Position numbers and translations under genes: made by a program. A model generated the notes under the pieces. It worked only from the letters and a program-made list of their open reading frames with translations, ran no database searches and was not told where the DNA came from. A stretch of DNA of 63,975 bases from Rhizobium terrae (GTDB lineage: Bacteria > Pseudomonadota > Alphaproteobacteria > Rhizobiales > Rhizobiaceae), in contig NZ_QJKM01000025.1 in the NCBI RefSeq assembly GCF_003425685.1, positions 1-63,975 of the forward strand. The letters are read 5' to 3'. Shown piece after piece: positions 9,301 to 17,367 of this stretch (positions are counted from its first letter, which is position 1; each line of letters opens with the position of its first letter).

Positions 9301-10194
9301 TCAGACGCCGGAAAATCCGATGGAAATCTGTGCCTTCTTGCAGGCGTCGCTTTTCGGAGGCGCTATGCCCCAATGGTCGGTGCGGCCGGGCGGCCATACC
9401 CATTCTGCCGGCCCGCGGACGCGGTAGCCGTCATCGACCTGCAGCACTTCGGCGGTGTATTCGATCACCACGCCCTGCGGATCGATGAAATAGGCGAAGA
9501 CATTGTCTCCCGGTCCGTGGCGCCCGACGCCCCAGCCGATCGGATGTCCCTTGTCGACGACCAGGCCGGAACCGCGCATGACGGATTCCAGGTCCGGCAT
9601 CAGGAAAGCGATATGGTTCAGGCCGTTTGCGGGTGCCTCGGCCAGCACCACCGCGTGGTGGTCGTTATTGCAGCACAGGAAGGCCATGAGCTTGGAGCGG
9701 TCCGTCAGGCGGAAGCCGAGGACGTCTTGGTAGAAGCTCGAAAGTGCCTCGATTTGGGCGCTGTTGATGTTGACATGGGCAAGCCGGTTCGGCCGGCTGG
9801 CGACGATCGTGCCCTGCTTTTGCTGGTCGCCATGGACGAACTCCAGCACAGAGCCCTGCGGCTCGCGGATGACGAATCGCTGACCGCCCGAGGGCGCGTC
9901 GGCCGGTCCCGGCTCTCGCATCACGGTGCAGCCCGCAGCAACCGTTTTGGCAAACAGCGATGCCAGGTCTTCGGCAGAGCGGACGCGGAAAGTGATCTTG
10001 CGCAGTTCTGCACGGTCGCTCTGCTTCAGTTCCAGAACATGGAAGTCGTCGCCGGTCGCCGCCAGGAAAACCTTGTCGCCGACTTCGGCCACCACATCCA
10101 GTCCCCAGACGCGGGTATAGAAGTCGACGGAGCTGGCAAGATCAGGCGTGCCGATTTCGACGCTGCGCAGGTCGGAGACGGGAAAGTCTGTCAT
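9301..10194 (-). CDS. VOC-superfamily protein, probable extradiol ring-cleavage dioxygenase
   Basis: A 297-residue two-module vicinal-oxygen-chelate protein. The N-terminal module starts at VEIGTPDLASSVDFYTRVW. The C-terminal module has a His in LAHVNI, a second His in LNHIAFLM and a Glu in VIEYTAE, spaced as the two-His-one-Glu Fe(II) triad of type I extradiol dioxygenases. It ends with a GPAEWVWPPGRTDHWG tail. The ATG at 10194 is preferred: it has a GAGG site 9 nt upstream and follows the amidohydrolase stop by 4 nt. Cleavage of the catechol made by the adjacent hydroxylase is inferred; a glyoxalase-like or isomerase role is possible. Confidence 0.82.
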   Translation of the reverse strand: MTDFPVSDLRSVEIGTPDLASSVDFYTRVWGLDVVAEVGDKVFLAATGDDFHVLELKQSDRAELRKITFRVRSAEDLASLFAKTVAAGCTVMREPGPADAPSGGQRFVIREPQGSVLEFVHGDQQKQGTIVASRPNRLAHVNINSAQIEALSSFYQDVLGFRLTDRSKLMAFLCCNNDHHAVVLAEAPANGLNHIAFLMPDLESVMRGSGLVVDKGHPIGWGVGRHGPGDNVFAYFIDPQGVVIEYTAEVLQVDDGYRVRGPAEWVWPPGRTDHWGIAPPKSDACKKAQISIGFSGV

Positions 10195-10198
10195 CTGG

Positions 10199-11248
10199 TC
10201 AAACCTCATCCAGCGCGAGGAAGGCTCGCGCATTCGCAAATGTCAGGCGCCCGCGAAGGCCCGTATCGGTGAAGGCTTCCCCGATACGGCCGACGGGTTC
10301 CTTCTCGCGGAAATTGAACGGATAGTCGGTGCCGAGCAGCACACGATCCTCGCCGAAGATCGAGACTGTGCGCTGCAGCGTATCCTTGTCGAAGACGAGC
10401 GTATCCACGTAGAGACGCCGTGCCTGCGCCGAAGGCGCTTCCGGCATGATCTCCCTGATCGCCGGGAACGCCGAATAGCCCTGTTCCAGGCGCGGCAGCA
10501 GCGAGGCGAAGGTGCCGCCGCCATGGCTGAAGGCGATCCGCAGTTTCGGGAATTTCAGCAGCAGCCCGCCGGTGATGACGGATGCGGCGGCAAGGCCGAC
10601 ATCGGTCGGATAACTGAGAACCTGCTGCAGTGGGGCCGGCCCGACAAGACGGTCCATGCCGGCCGGCCGCACCGCGTGAACGAAGACGGCGGCACCGAGC
10701 TTCTCGGCCTCCGCGAAGAACGGATGGAAGCGCGGGTCACCGATTGCGACACCGTTGATGTTGCTGCCGATCTCGACGCCACGGAAACCGAGTTCGCCGA
10801 CGATGCGATGCAGTTCGGCAATCGCAAGGTCGATGTCCTGCATCGGCAGGCCGCCGAGCCCGACGAAACGGCCCTTGCCTTCCGCGACAAGCGCGGCAAT
10901 CACGTCGTTGACATGGCGCACCAGATCTTTGGCCGGTTTCGCGTCGATCCAGTAGCCGAAAAGTTCCGGCATGGGGGACAGCGCCTGGATCTCGATGCCG
11001 CTGCGGTCCATTTCTTCCAGCCGCCGTTCGGCAACCCAGCAGGCATCGCTGACGGCGCGATAGGGCTTTTCGTCGATGATAACAGTCGCGTGGCAATCGC
11101 TCACGGGGGTCATGGAAGGCCAGCCGCGGATCGAGGCGCCGCCGGGGGCAAGCGGAAACTGGGCCGGAACGACATGACAGTGAACGTCGATGCCGCCGCA
11201 ACCGCAGCCGCTCTTGAACCGACCCGTTGCCTTCACGCTTTCACTCAC
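10199..11248 (-). CDS. Amidohydrolase-2 family protein (ACMSD-like decarboxylase/hydrolase)
   Basis: A 349-residue TIM-barrel metalloenzyme of the ACMSD branch (PF04909). The metal ligands are visible: HxH in GIDVHCHVVP at the N-terminus, a His in the middle, His in AFSHGGG (about residue 240), and Asp in LLGTDYPFN (about residue 310). Relatives decarboxylate aminocarboxymuconate semialdehyde, carboxyvanillate or 2,6-dihydroxybenzoate, or hydrolyse ring-opened products. As first gene of the operon, divergent from the GntR gene, it may remove a carboxyl group from the imported substrate or act after ring opening; the sequence does not decide which. Confidence 0.88.
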   Translation of the reverse strand: MSESVKATGRFKSGCGCGGIDVHCHVVPAQFPLAPGGASIRGWPSMTPVSDCHATVIIDEKPYRAVSDACWVAERRLEEMDRSGIEIQALSPMPELFGYWIDAKPAKDLVRHVNDVIAALVAEGKGRFVGLGGLPMQDIDLAIAELHRIVGELGFRGVEIGSNINGVAIGDPRFHPFFAEAEKLGAAVFVHAVRPAGMDRLVGPAPLQQVLSYPTDVGLAAASVITGGLLLKFPKLRIAFSHGGGTFASLLPRLEQGYSAFPAIREIMPEAPSAQARRLYVDTLVFDKDTLQRTVSIFGEDRVLLGTDYPFNFREKEPVGRIGEAFTDTGLRGRLTFANARAFLALDEV

Positions 11249-11373
11249 GCCCGTCCTCCTCTGTTAGCTTTTTGAATAATCTACAAACTTCTACGCGTAA
11301 AGCCCGAATTTATAAATTTTGCGATTTGAACATGGTCGTGTATATAAAACTTGATTTGAACCGTGGGAGCCAA

Positions 11374-12093
11374 ATGAACGTCGATACGCCGAACAAGGGG
11401 CTGGAAACCCCTGCTACGCTTGCCACCAGCATCTACGAGCGGCTGAAGGCGGATATCCTGTCGGCTCAGCTCGAGCCCGGCCGCAAGCTACAGCTGCGTT
11501 TTCTGATGGAGCATTACGAAGCGGGGCAGACGCCGTTGCGCGAGGCCCTGAACCGGCTCACCACGGAAGACCTGGTGATCGGCAAGGAGCAGCGCGGCTT
11601 CTTCGTCAAGCCGATCAGTCTGGAAGAACTGGGAGAGCTGACGAAAACCCGGTCCTGGGTGGAGGGGCTTGCCCTGCGCGAGTCGATCGCAAACGCCAAC
11701 CCGGCATGGGAGGAAGCCCTTCTTGTCGCGCATCACCGACTGGACCGGGCGCCCCGCTCGCTCAATCCCGACCGTTTCGAAAGCAATCCGGAATGGGAGC
11801 GGCTGCACCGTGCCTTTCATGCGCTTCTGATCGGCGGCTGCGGCTCGCGCCCGTTGATCGGCTTCTGCGAACAGCTGGCGGACCGCCTCAATCGCTACCG
11901 CGCGCTGTCCAGCCGCAAGGCATTCCGGGTCCGCAAGGTCAGCCAGGAACATGCCGACATCGCCAAGGCGGTTCTCGAACACGATACGGAAGAGGCCGTG
12001 CGTCTGCTGCACCGGCACTACGACCAGACGGCCCAATTCATCAGGGCCGATCTGGAAACAAGTGAGGCCGGCGACACGACGCCACCAGCCTGA
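11374..12093 (+). CDS. GntR-family (FCD domain) transcriptional regulator
   Basis: A 239-residue regulator. A winged helix-turn-helix (IYERLKADILSAQLEPG through PLREALNRLTTEDLV) is followed by an all-helical FCD effector-binding domain with the expected Asp and His residues for a metal-bound carboxylate ligand. The ATG at 11374 is chosen because GGGAG lies 5 nt upstream; an earlier ATG at 11332 has no such site. It is divergent from the aromatic/tct operon across a 125-bp A/T-rich region that should hold both promoters, so it most likely controls that operon in response to a carboxylate intermediate. Confidence 0.92.
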   Translation: MNVDTPNKGLETPATLATSIYERLKADILSAQLEPGRKLQLRFLMEHYEAGQTPLREALNRLTTEDLVIGKEQRGFFVKPISLEELGELTKTRSWVEGLALRESIANANPAWEEALLVAHHRLDRAPRSLNPDRFESNPEWERLHRAFHALLIGGCGSRPLIGFCEQLADRLNRYRALSSRKAFRVRKVSQEHADIAKAVLEHDTEEAVRLLHRHYDQTAQFIRADLETSEAGDTTPPA

Positions 12094-12112
12094 TCCTAGC
12101 CGAACAGGAAAT

Positions 12113-13045
12113 TCATTTAGCCGCGTTTTCGCGGATGAATTCGAGAATATCGGGACCAAGGCTTTCGTCGGCGGTATCGAAATGTTCGATGATCGAAATA
12201 TGGTTGTGGCCGAGCGCCGTGTTGTAGTTCGGAAGCCTGCGGTCGCGGGCAAACAGCGCATCGACGAGCCGCTTGTTCTGACGCTGGATCGACGGCATGT
12301 CGTTTTCGGCCACAGCCAGGAAGATCGGCAATTTCCGGTCTGCGACGCGGCGGATGATCGACATGCCGGGATATTTCGACGCGTCCTCGCCGTAATAGAC
12401 CTTGTCCTGCTGGGCGAGGTCTTCCGCATCGGCTGTCGGTATCGAAATCAGGATTAGACCGCGCACGCCGTCATCCGGCTTGCCGGCTGAGGTCAGAAAT
12501 CCGTAGGTCGCCGCGTGCGTGGCACCGGCGGAATTGCCCGACACGAAGATCGAGCCGACATTGCCAGGATGCGCTTCCAGATGCTCTCGCAACCATGCGA
12601 CCGCCTTGCCGACATCCTCACCGCCGGACGGAAAGCTCGTCTGCGGCGCATAGGTGTAGTTGATCAGCGCGGTTACGATTCCATGCTGCGCAAAATAGGT
12701 ACCGAAATGGGCAACGTCTTTTTTGTCGCCGCGCACGAAACCGCCTCCATGCGCAAAAACCAGGACGGGGACTTTCGCCCCGGCGGGAAGACCCGAAGGG
12801 ACATAGAGATCGAGCTTCTGGCGCTCGCCGCTCCCGTAGGCGATGTCCTTCATAACGGTCACGCCCTCTTTCGAGGCTGCCTCGTGCAGCGGCTTGTAGA
12901 TCTCCGTCACGCCTTTCACCACGTCCGGGCCAAGCCTGTCGCCGAAGGCGCGGACGCCCTCCGCGACGGAAGGCGGATTGGCCTACATCTGCGCATGGGC
13001 CGGCAAGGCGAAACCCGCCAGCAAACTCCAATACAAAAATCGCAA
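12113..13045 (-). pseudogene. Secreted alpha/beta-hydrolase (HSL-like esterase) with in-frame amber stop after the signal peptide
   Basis: From a TTG at 13045, preceded by GGGGGAGG, the frame encodes a signal peptide ending LPAHAQM, then TAG at 12985-12983, then continues open with family-like sequence to a stop at 12113. The downstream part has the oxyanion motif FAHGGGFVRGD, nucleophile elbow SGNSAG and a catalytic His in LGHNHIS. Without the stop it would be a 310-residue exported carboxylesterase. Internal GTG codons near 12922 could restart translation but would lose export and part of the cap. It is last in the TPP-enzyme/ABC operon, 47 nt after the aldehyde dehydrogenase gene. The stop may be a real nonsense mutation or a base-call error. 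Confidence 0.75.
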
Positions 13046-13092
13046 GTTTTCCTCCCCCATGCGTATTTGAAAGATTAAAAATCCCGACCGGA

Positions 13093-14526
13093 TCAGATCG
13101 GGTAATGCCCCGGCTGCGTTTCGACGGTGATCCAGCGCAGCTCGGTAAACTCGGCAATGCCTGCCGGGCCACCGAAGCGGCCGTAACCGGATGCCTTGGT
13201 GCCGCCGAACGGCATCTGGGCTTCGTCATGCACCGTCGGGCCGTTGACATGGCAAATGCCGGACTTGATGCGGCGGGCAACCCGCAGGCCGCGGGCAGCA
13301 TCGCCGGTGAAGACGGATGCCGACAGGCCGTACTCGCTGTCATTGGCAAGTTCGATCGCGTGATCCTCGTCACGCGCCCGCAGCACGCCGACGACCGGGC
13401 CGAAGCTCTCTTCGCCGTAGATGCGCATGTCCTTGGTCACGCCATCGACGACGGTTGCCGACATCAGCGCGCCTTCCGTCTTGCCGCCGACGGCAAGCTT
13501 GGCGCCTTTCGAGACGGCATCGTCGATCAGCGACTGGACCTTTCCGATCGTCTCGATGCCGATCACTGCGCCGAGCGGCGTCTTGCCTTCCGCCGGATTG
13601 CCCGCGACCAGTGTCGCAGCCTTGGCGCGGAATTTCTCCACGAAGGCATCGGCGATCGCATCGACGACGATGATCCGCTCGGTCGACATGCAGATCTGGC
13701 CCTGGTTGAAGAAGGCGCCGAAGGCTGCGGCCGCTACGGCCTCGTCAAGATCGGCATCTTCCAACACCAGGAAGGGCGCCTTGCCGCCGAGTTCCAGCAG
13801 CACGGGCTTCAGATGTTCCGCCGCGCGGCGAGCGACCATCCTGCCGACACCGGTCGAACCGGTGAAGTTGATGCGGCGCACACCCTGATGATCGATCAGC
13901 GCGTTCACCACATCGGCCGCATCTTCCGGCGCGTTGGTGACAACGTTGACGACACCGTCCGGGAAACCGGCGGACTGGAAGCATTCGACGATCAGGCTAT
14001 GCAGGGCCGGGCATTTTTCCGAGGCCTTGAGGATTACCGTGTTGCCACAGGCAAGCGCCGTGGCGATGGCACGCACGCCGAGAATGATCGGCGCATTCCA
14101 GGGCGCAATGCCGAGGCACACGCCGGCCGCTTCGCGCATCGACATGGCATGGCAGCCGGGCTTGTCGGACGGGATGACCTCGCCCTTGATCTGGGTAGTC
14201 AGCGAAGCCGCCTCGATGATCATGTTGGCAGCGAGCATGACATTGAAGCCGGCCCAGCTTGCGGTCGCACCCGTTTCCGTCTGCATCATGCGGATCAGGT
14301 CGTCCTTCTTGGCCGTCAGCGCCTGCGATGCCTTCATAAGCAACTGGCGCCGCGCATTCGGGCCGCTTTCCGACCAGGAGGAGAAAGCGGCAAAGGCCTT
14401 GTCGGCAACGGCAGCAGCGTCGGCTGCGGTAAACGCCGCTGCGGTGCTGGCGGTCTCGCCCGTCACCGGATTGAGGCGGACGAACTCGCGGGGCTTCCCG
14501 TGATCTGCAACATTCTGGTTCATCAA
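13093..14526 (-). CDS. NAD(P)-dependent aldehyde dehydrogenase family protein
   Basis: A 477-residue ALDH of normal length. It has the cofactor region FTGSTGVGRMVARRAAEHLKP, the catalytic Glu in LELGGKAPFLVLEDAD, and the nucleophilic Cys in NQGQICMSTERI. The C-terminal block VNGPTVHDEAQMPFGG resembles the salicylaldehyde/vanillin/benzaldehyde dehydrogenase branch. Aldehydes become carboxylic acids. It lies in an operon with a TPP-dependent enzyme of the decarboxylase/carboligase type, so a 2-oxoacid to aldehyde to acid sequence is plausible (inference). ATG at 14526; the preceding gene ends 12 nt upstream. Confidence 0.93.
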   Translation of the reverse strand: MMNQNVADHGKPREFVRLNPVTGETASTAAAFTAADAAAVADKAFAAFSSWSESGPNARRQLLMKASQALTAKKDDLIRMMQTETGATASWAGFNVMLAANMIIEAASLTTQIKGEVIPSDKPGCHAMSMREAAGVCLGIAPWNAPIILGVRAIATALACGNTVILKASEKCPALHSLIVECFQSAGFPDGVVNVVTNAPEDAADVVNALIDHQGVRRINFTGSTGVGRMVARRAAEHLKPVLLELGGKAPFLVLEDADLDEAVAAAAFGAFFNQGQICMSTERIIVVDAIADAFVEKFRAKAATLVAGNPAEGKTPLGAVIGIETIGKVQSLIDDAVSKGAKLAVGGKTEGALMSATVVDGVTKDMRIYGEESFGPVVGVLRARDEDHAIELANDSEYGLSASVFTGDAARGLRVARRIKSGICHVNGPTVHDEAQMPFGGTKASGYGRFGGPAGIAEFTELRWITVETQPGHYPI

Positions 14527-14538
14527 AACCTCCCCTGA

Positions 14539-14973
14539 TTATGCCACGAGTTTCGGCGCAGCGCGAAAACTTGCTTTTTCGATACCTGCAATTGCACAGA
14601 GTTCATCGTTGTCGCCGATATCGCCGGAAATGCCGACAGCTCCGACGACGATACCCTGGGTATCGAGGATCAACACGCCGCCCGGCGAAGGCACCATGCG
14701 CCCGGCGCTGACCGAAGCCAGCACGGTGATGAAAGCCGGGTTCTTGGCCGCGCGCTCCGTCAGTTCCCGTGTGCCAAACCCCATGCCGAGTGACCCCCAA
14801 GCCTTGCCGTAGGCGATATCGAAACGAACGATGCCGGCGCCATCTTCCCGCTTGTAGGCGACCAGATGACCACCCGCGTCTAAGACTGCCACGGCGAGTG
14901 GAGCAAGCGAACGGGCGCGACCTTCGGCAAGCGCGGTATCAATGATAGTTGAAGCATCTGTGAGTTTGAGCAT
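14539..14973 (-). CDS. GlcG/HbpS-like (DUF336) protein
   Basis: A 144-residue protein of the GlcG/HbpS/PduO C-terminal fold: LAPLAVAVLDAGGHLVAYKREDGAG near residues 24-48, a Gly-rich PSPGGVLI strand and the closing VGAVGISGDIGDNDE segment are typical. Members bind haem or act as accessory proteins in glycolate, propanediol and aromatic catabolic operons. It lacks a signal peptide. Located between the ABC permease and aldehyde dehydrogenase genes with gaps of 30 and 12 nt. The biochemical function in this operon is unknown. Confidence 0.88.
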   Translation of the reverse strand: MLKLTDASTIIDTALAEGRARSLAPLAVAVLDAGGHLVAYKREDGAGIVRFDIAYGKAWGSLGMGFGTRELTERAAKNPAFITVLASVSAGRMVPSPGGVLILDTQGIVVGAVGISGDIGDNDELCAIAGIEKASFRAAPKLVA

Positions 14974-15003
14974 GCTTGAAATCCAGTTCTGTTGGACATT
15001 CGA

Positions 15004-15771
15004 TTATCGGTTGACGGCCTGCCAGCGCAGAAGGCGGCGTTCGCCAAAGGACAGAAGCCGGCTGCCGACGAGACCGACCGCGCCGAGGATGACGATGCCG
15101 GCGAACAGATCGGCCGAGCGGAAACTGCGGCTGGCAGCAAGGATGCTCTGGCCAAGACCCGCCCGACTTGCCAGCATTTCCCCGACCACGGCTAGGATGA
15201 GCGAAATGGTCAGGCCGAGCCGAAGGCTGGCGAGGATCATCGGCATGGCGCTGGGCAATGCCAGCTTCCAGATCACCTGGCCACGGCTGAGGCCGAGGAC
15301 CGCGCTGACCTCGTAAAGCCGCGGCTCCATGGCGGCAAAACCGTGGATCGTTGCAAGCAGCATCGGCCAGAGCGCACCAAAGGCAATGACGACGAGCACC
15401 ATATTGTCCGAGAAACCGAGAAAAGCGATGGCGATCGGGATCATGGCCGAGGCCGGCAGCGGCCGTAGCAGCTCCAGCGTCGGCGCGATAAACGCCCGAG
15501 CCCGCTTCGAGATTCCGACCAGCGATCCAAGAAAAACGCCCACGAACGAGGCAAGCAGCCAGCCGAGCAGCATGCGCTGCACGGTTTCCAGCGTCTGTGT
15601 CAGCAGCGCTCCGCCGGAGAGCCCTTTTTCCAGGGCGGCATAGGTGCGCTCGGGGCCGGGAAAGAAGATCGGCGAAATCAGCTTCGCATCGGTAACAAGC
15701 TTCCAGACCAGGATGAAAAGCACGAGGGTCGCGCAGCCGAGCAGCAGCTTGCGCAGGGAAAAATTCTTCAT
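15004..15771 (-). CDS. ABC transporter permease (SsuC/TauC/NrtB type)
   Basis: A 255-residue inner-membrane permease with six hydrophobic segments. The cytoplasmic coupling-loop motif is visible in EVSAVLGLSRGQVIWKLALPSAMP. It belongs to the nitrate/sulfonate/taurine importer class. The start at 15771 is chosen over a longer frame because it overlaps the upstream permease stop by 4 nt (ATGA) and opens with a basic N-terminus before the first membrane helix. It pairs with the neighbouring permease, giving a heterodimeric channel, which is less common in this class, where one permease usually homodimerises. Confidence 0.92.
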   Translation of the reverse strand: MKNFSLRKLLLGCATLVLFILVWKLVTDAKLISPIFFPGPERTYAALEKGLSGGALLTQTLETVQRMLLGWLLASFVGVFLGSLVGISKRARAFIAPTLELLRPLPASAMIPIAIAFLGFSDNMVLVVIAFGALWPMLLATIHGFAAMEPRLYEVSAVLGLSRGQVIWKLALPSAMPMILASLRLGLTISLILAVVGEMLASRAGLGQSILAASRSFRSADLFAGIVILGAVGLVGSRLLSFGERRLLRWQAVNR

Positions 15772-16544
15772 CGTCGCTCTCCCTTGACGAAAGCCGGAAA
15801 GAAGCCGCGTTGCGCCATGTTGAGCAGCACGCCGATCAGCCAGCCGATGGCGCCGATCCAGATCAGATATGCGAACATTTCCGCAGGCCTCAGTGCCTGC
15901 TGCGCCATCATGATGCCATAGCCGAGGCCCAGCGGATTGGCAGTGATCTCGACCGTGACCGCCACCACCAGCGCGTAACCGGCGGCAAGCTTGAGCGACA
16001 TGAAGAGCTGCGGCAGCACGGCCGGCAGCACGATCTTCACCAGCCGATCCGTGAAGCCGAGCTGCAGCATATTGGATACTTCCATCAGCCTCGGCTCCAC
16101 CTCCTTCACCGCCACGCGAGCCAGCACGACGGAGGGCCACAGCAGGCCAAGCGAAATGATGACGATCTCCATCTTCGCGCCAAACCCGAGCAGCATCATC
16201 ACCACCGGAATGAGCGCAACCACGGGGATCGGCCGCAACAGTTCGATGGTCAGATCGAGCGCATCGTCCGCGATACGGAAGAGGCCAAGTACGATACCGA
16301 GAAGCGAGCCCGCCCCGACCCCGACGACGCAGCCGATGGCTGCGGCCTTCAAGGTGTCCAGCGTCGCGCGCAGGAGCGATCCATCGGCCATGACGGATAC
16401 GAATGCCCGCGCGATATCGAGCGGGCTTGCCAGGCTGTCGCTTTCCAGCTGCGTGACGGTCGCCGCCACCTGGGCAATGACGACAAGCGCGACCGGCAGG
16501 AGTGCAGCGCGCCAGCCGTTCTTGAACAAGGTCGAGGCACTCAT
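15768..16544 (-). CDS. ABC transporter permease (SsuC/TauC/NrtB type)
   Basis: A 258-residue permease related to the downstream one. The N-terminal membrane helix begins at about residue 13, followed by a region with LDLTIELLRPIPVVALIPV (the loop typical of this class) and a coupling motif EVSNMLQLGFTDRLVKIVLPAVLP. It overlaps the ATPase gene by 4 nt upstream and the next permease by 4 nt downstream, so all three are translationally coupled. Two distinct permeases, one ATPase and one binding protein make a complete importer. The substrate may be a carboxylated or sulfonated organic compound, judging only from the class. Confidence 0.92.
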   Translation of the reverse strand: MSASTLFKNGWRAALLPVALVVIAQVAATVTQLESDSLASPLDIARAFVSVMADGSLLRATLDTLKAAAIGCVVGVGAGSLLGIVLGLFRIADDALDLTIELLRPIPVVALIPVVMMLLGFGAKMEIVIISLGLLWPSVVLARVAVKEVEPRLMEVSNMLQLGFTDRLVKIVLPAVLPQLFMSLKLAAGYALVVAVTVEITANPLGLGYGIMMAQQALRPAEMFAYLIWIGAIGWLIGVLLNMAQRGFFPAFVKGERR

Positions 16545-17365
16545 TGGTGATCGTCCTTGATGAGATCGTAAAGCTCGCGGCGCAGGCGCAGGAATTCAGG
16601 ATCTTCGCGGGTCAGAAGCTGGTCACGCGGCCGCGCAAGGCGCACATCGACGATCCGCCCCACCCGGCCCGGATTGGGCTGCAGGCAGACGATGCGATCG
16701 CCGAGATAGATCGCTTCTTCCAGGTCATGCGTGACGAAGACCATGGTCGCGCCGGTCGTTGCGACCAGTCCGAGAACCTCGTCCTGAAGCGCCTGCCGGG
16801 TCATCGCGTCCAGCGCGCCGAACGGTTCGTCCATCAGCAGCACTTTCGGCTCCTGGGCCAGGCAGCGGGCGATCTGCAGGCGCTGCTGCATACCGCCGGA
16901 CATTTCAGCCGGATATTTCTCCGTATGGCGGCCAAGACCGATCTTCTCCAGCAATTCGCGGATGATCGCCGGTCGCTCGGCTCGCGGGCAGGCGCGCGCT
17001 TCCAGCGCCAGCGATACGTTGCCGGCCGCCGTGCGCCAGGGCAGCAGCGCCTTTCCATAGTCCTGGAAAACGATCGCGACCGAGCGGTTCGGCCCGCCGA
17101 TCACCGCACCATCCAGTTCGACACTGCCGCTCGTTGGCTGGGCGAGGCCGGCCAGCATGCGCAGCAAGGTCGTCTTGCCGCAGCCGGACGGCCCGATGAT
17201 GCAGATGGTTTCGCCCGGCACGATATCCAGGCTGACACCACCGATAATTTGCAAAGGCCCGTAGGACAGCGTCACGTCACGGATGCGGATCCGTGGTTGA
17301 CTGGCCGCGGGAGCGGAACCGGCGGCACCGTGCGGAAGCCTGGTGGAAAGCTGAGTCACGGGCAT
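16541..17365 (-). CDS. ABC transporter ATP-binding protein (SsuB/TauB/NrtD type)
   Basis: A 274-residue ATPase: Walker A GPSGCGKTT (about residue 65), Q-loop VFQDYGKALLPW, signature MSGGMQQRLQIARCLA, Walker B VLLMDEPFGALD and switch His in VFVTHDLEEA. The aspartate-rich FGALDAMTR segment is typical of nitrate/sulfonate importers. The ATG at 17365 is 2 nt after the stop of the TPP-enzyme gene; the longer upstream frame is read-through of that gene. All catalytic motifs are intact, unlike the related ATPase at 32.1-32.9 kb. Confidence 0.94.
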   Translation of the reverse strand: MPVTQLSTRLPHGAAGSAPAASQPRIRIRDVTLSYGPLQIIGGVSLDIVPGETICIIGPSGCGKTTLLRMLAGLAQPTSGSVELDGAVIGGPNRSVAIVFQDYGKALLPWRTAAGNVSLALEARACPRAERPAIIRELLEKIGLGRHTEKYPAEMSGGMQQRLQIARCLAQEPKVLLMDEPFGALDAMTRQALQDEVLGLVATTGATMVFVTHDLEEAIYLGDRIVCLQPNPGRVGRIVDVRLARPRDQLLTREDPEFLRLRRELYDLIKDDHQ

Positions 17366-17367
17366 GG

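Noticed and set aside
14539..14973. GlcG-like protein as part of a glycolate oxidase operon
   Set aside because: No glcDEF genes are near; only the shared fold supports the name.
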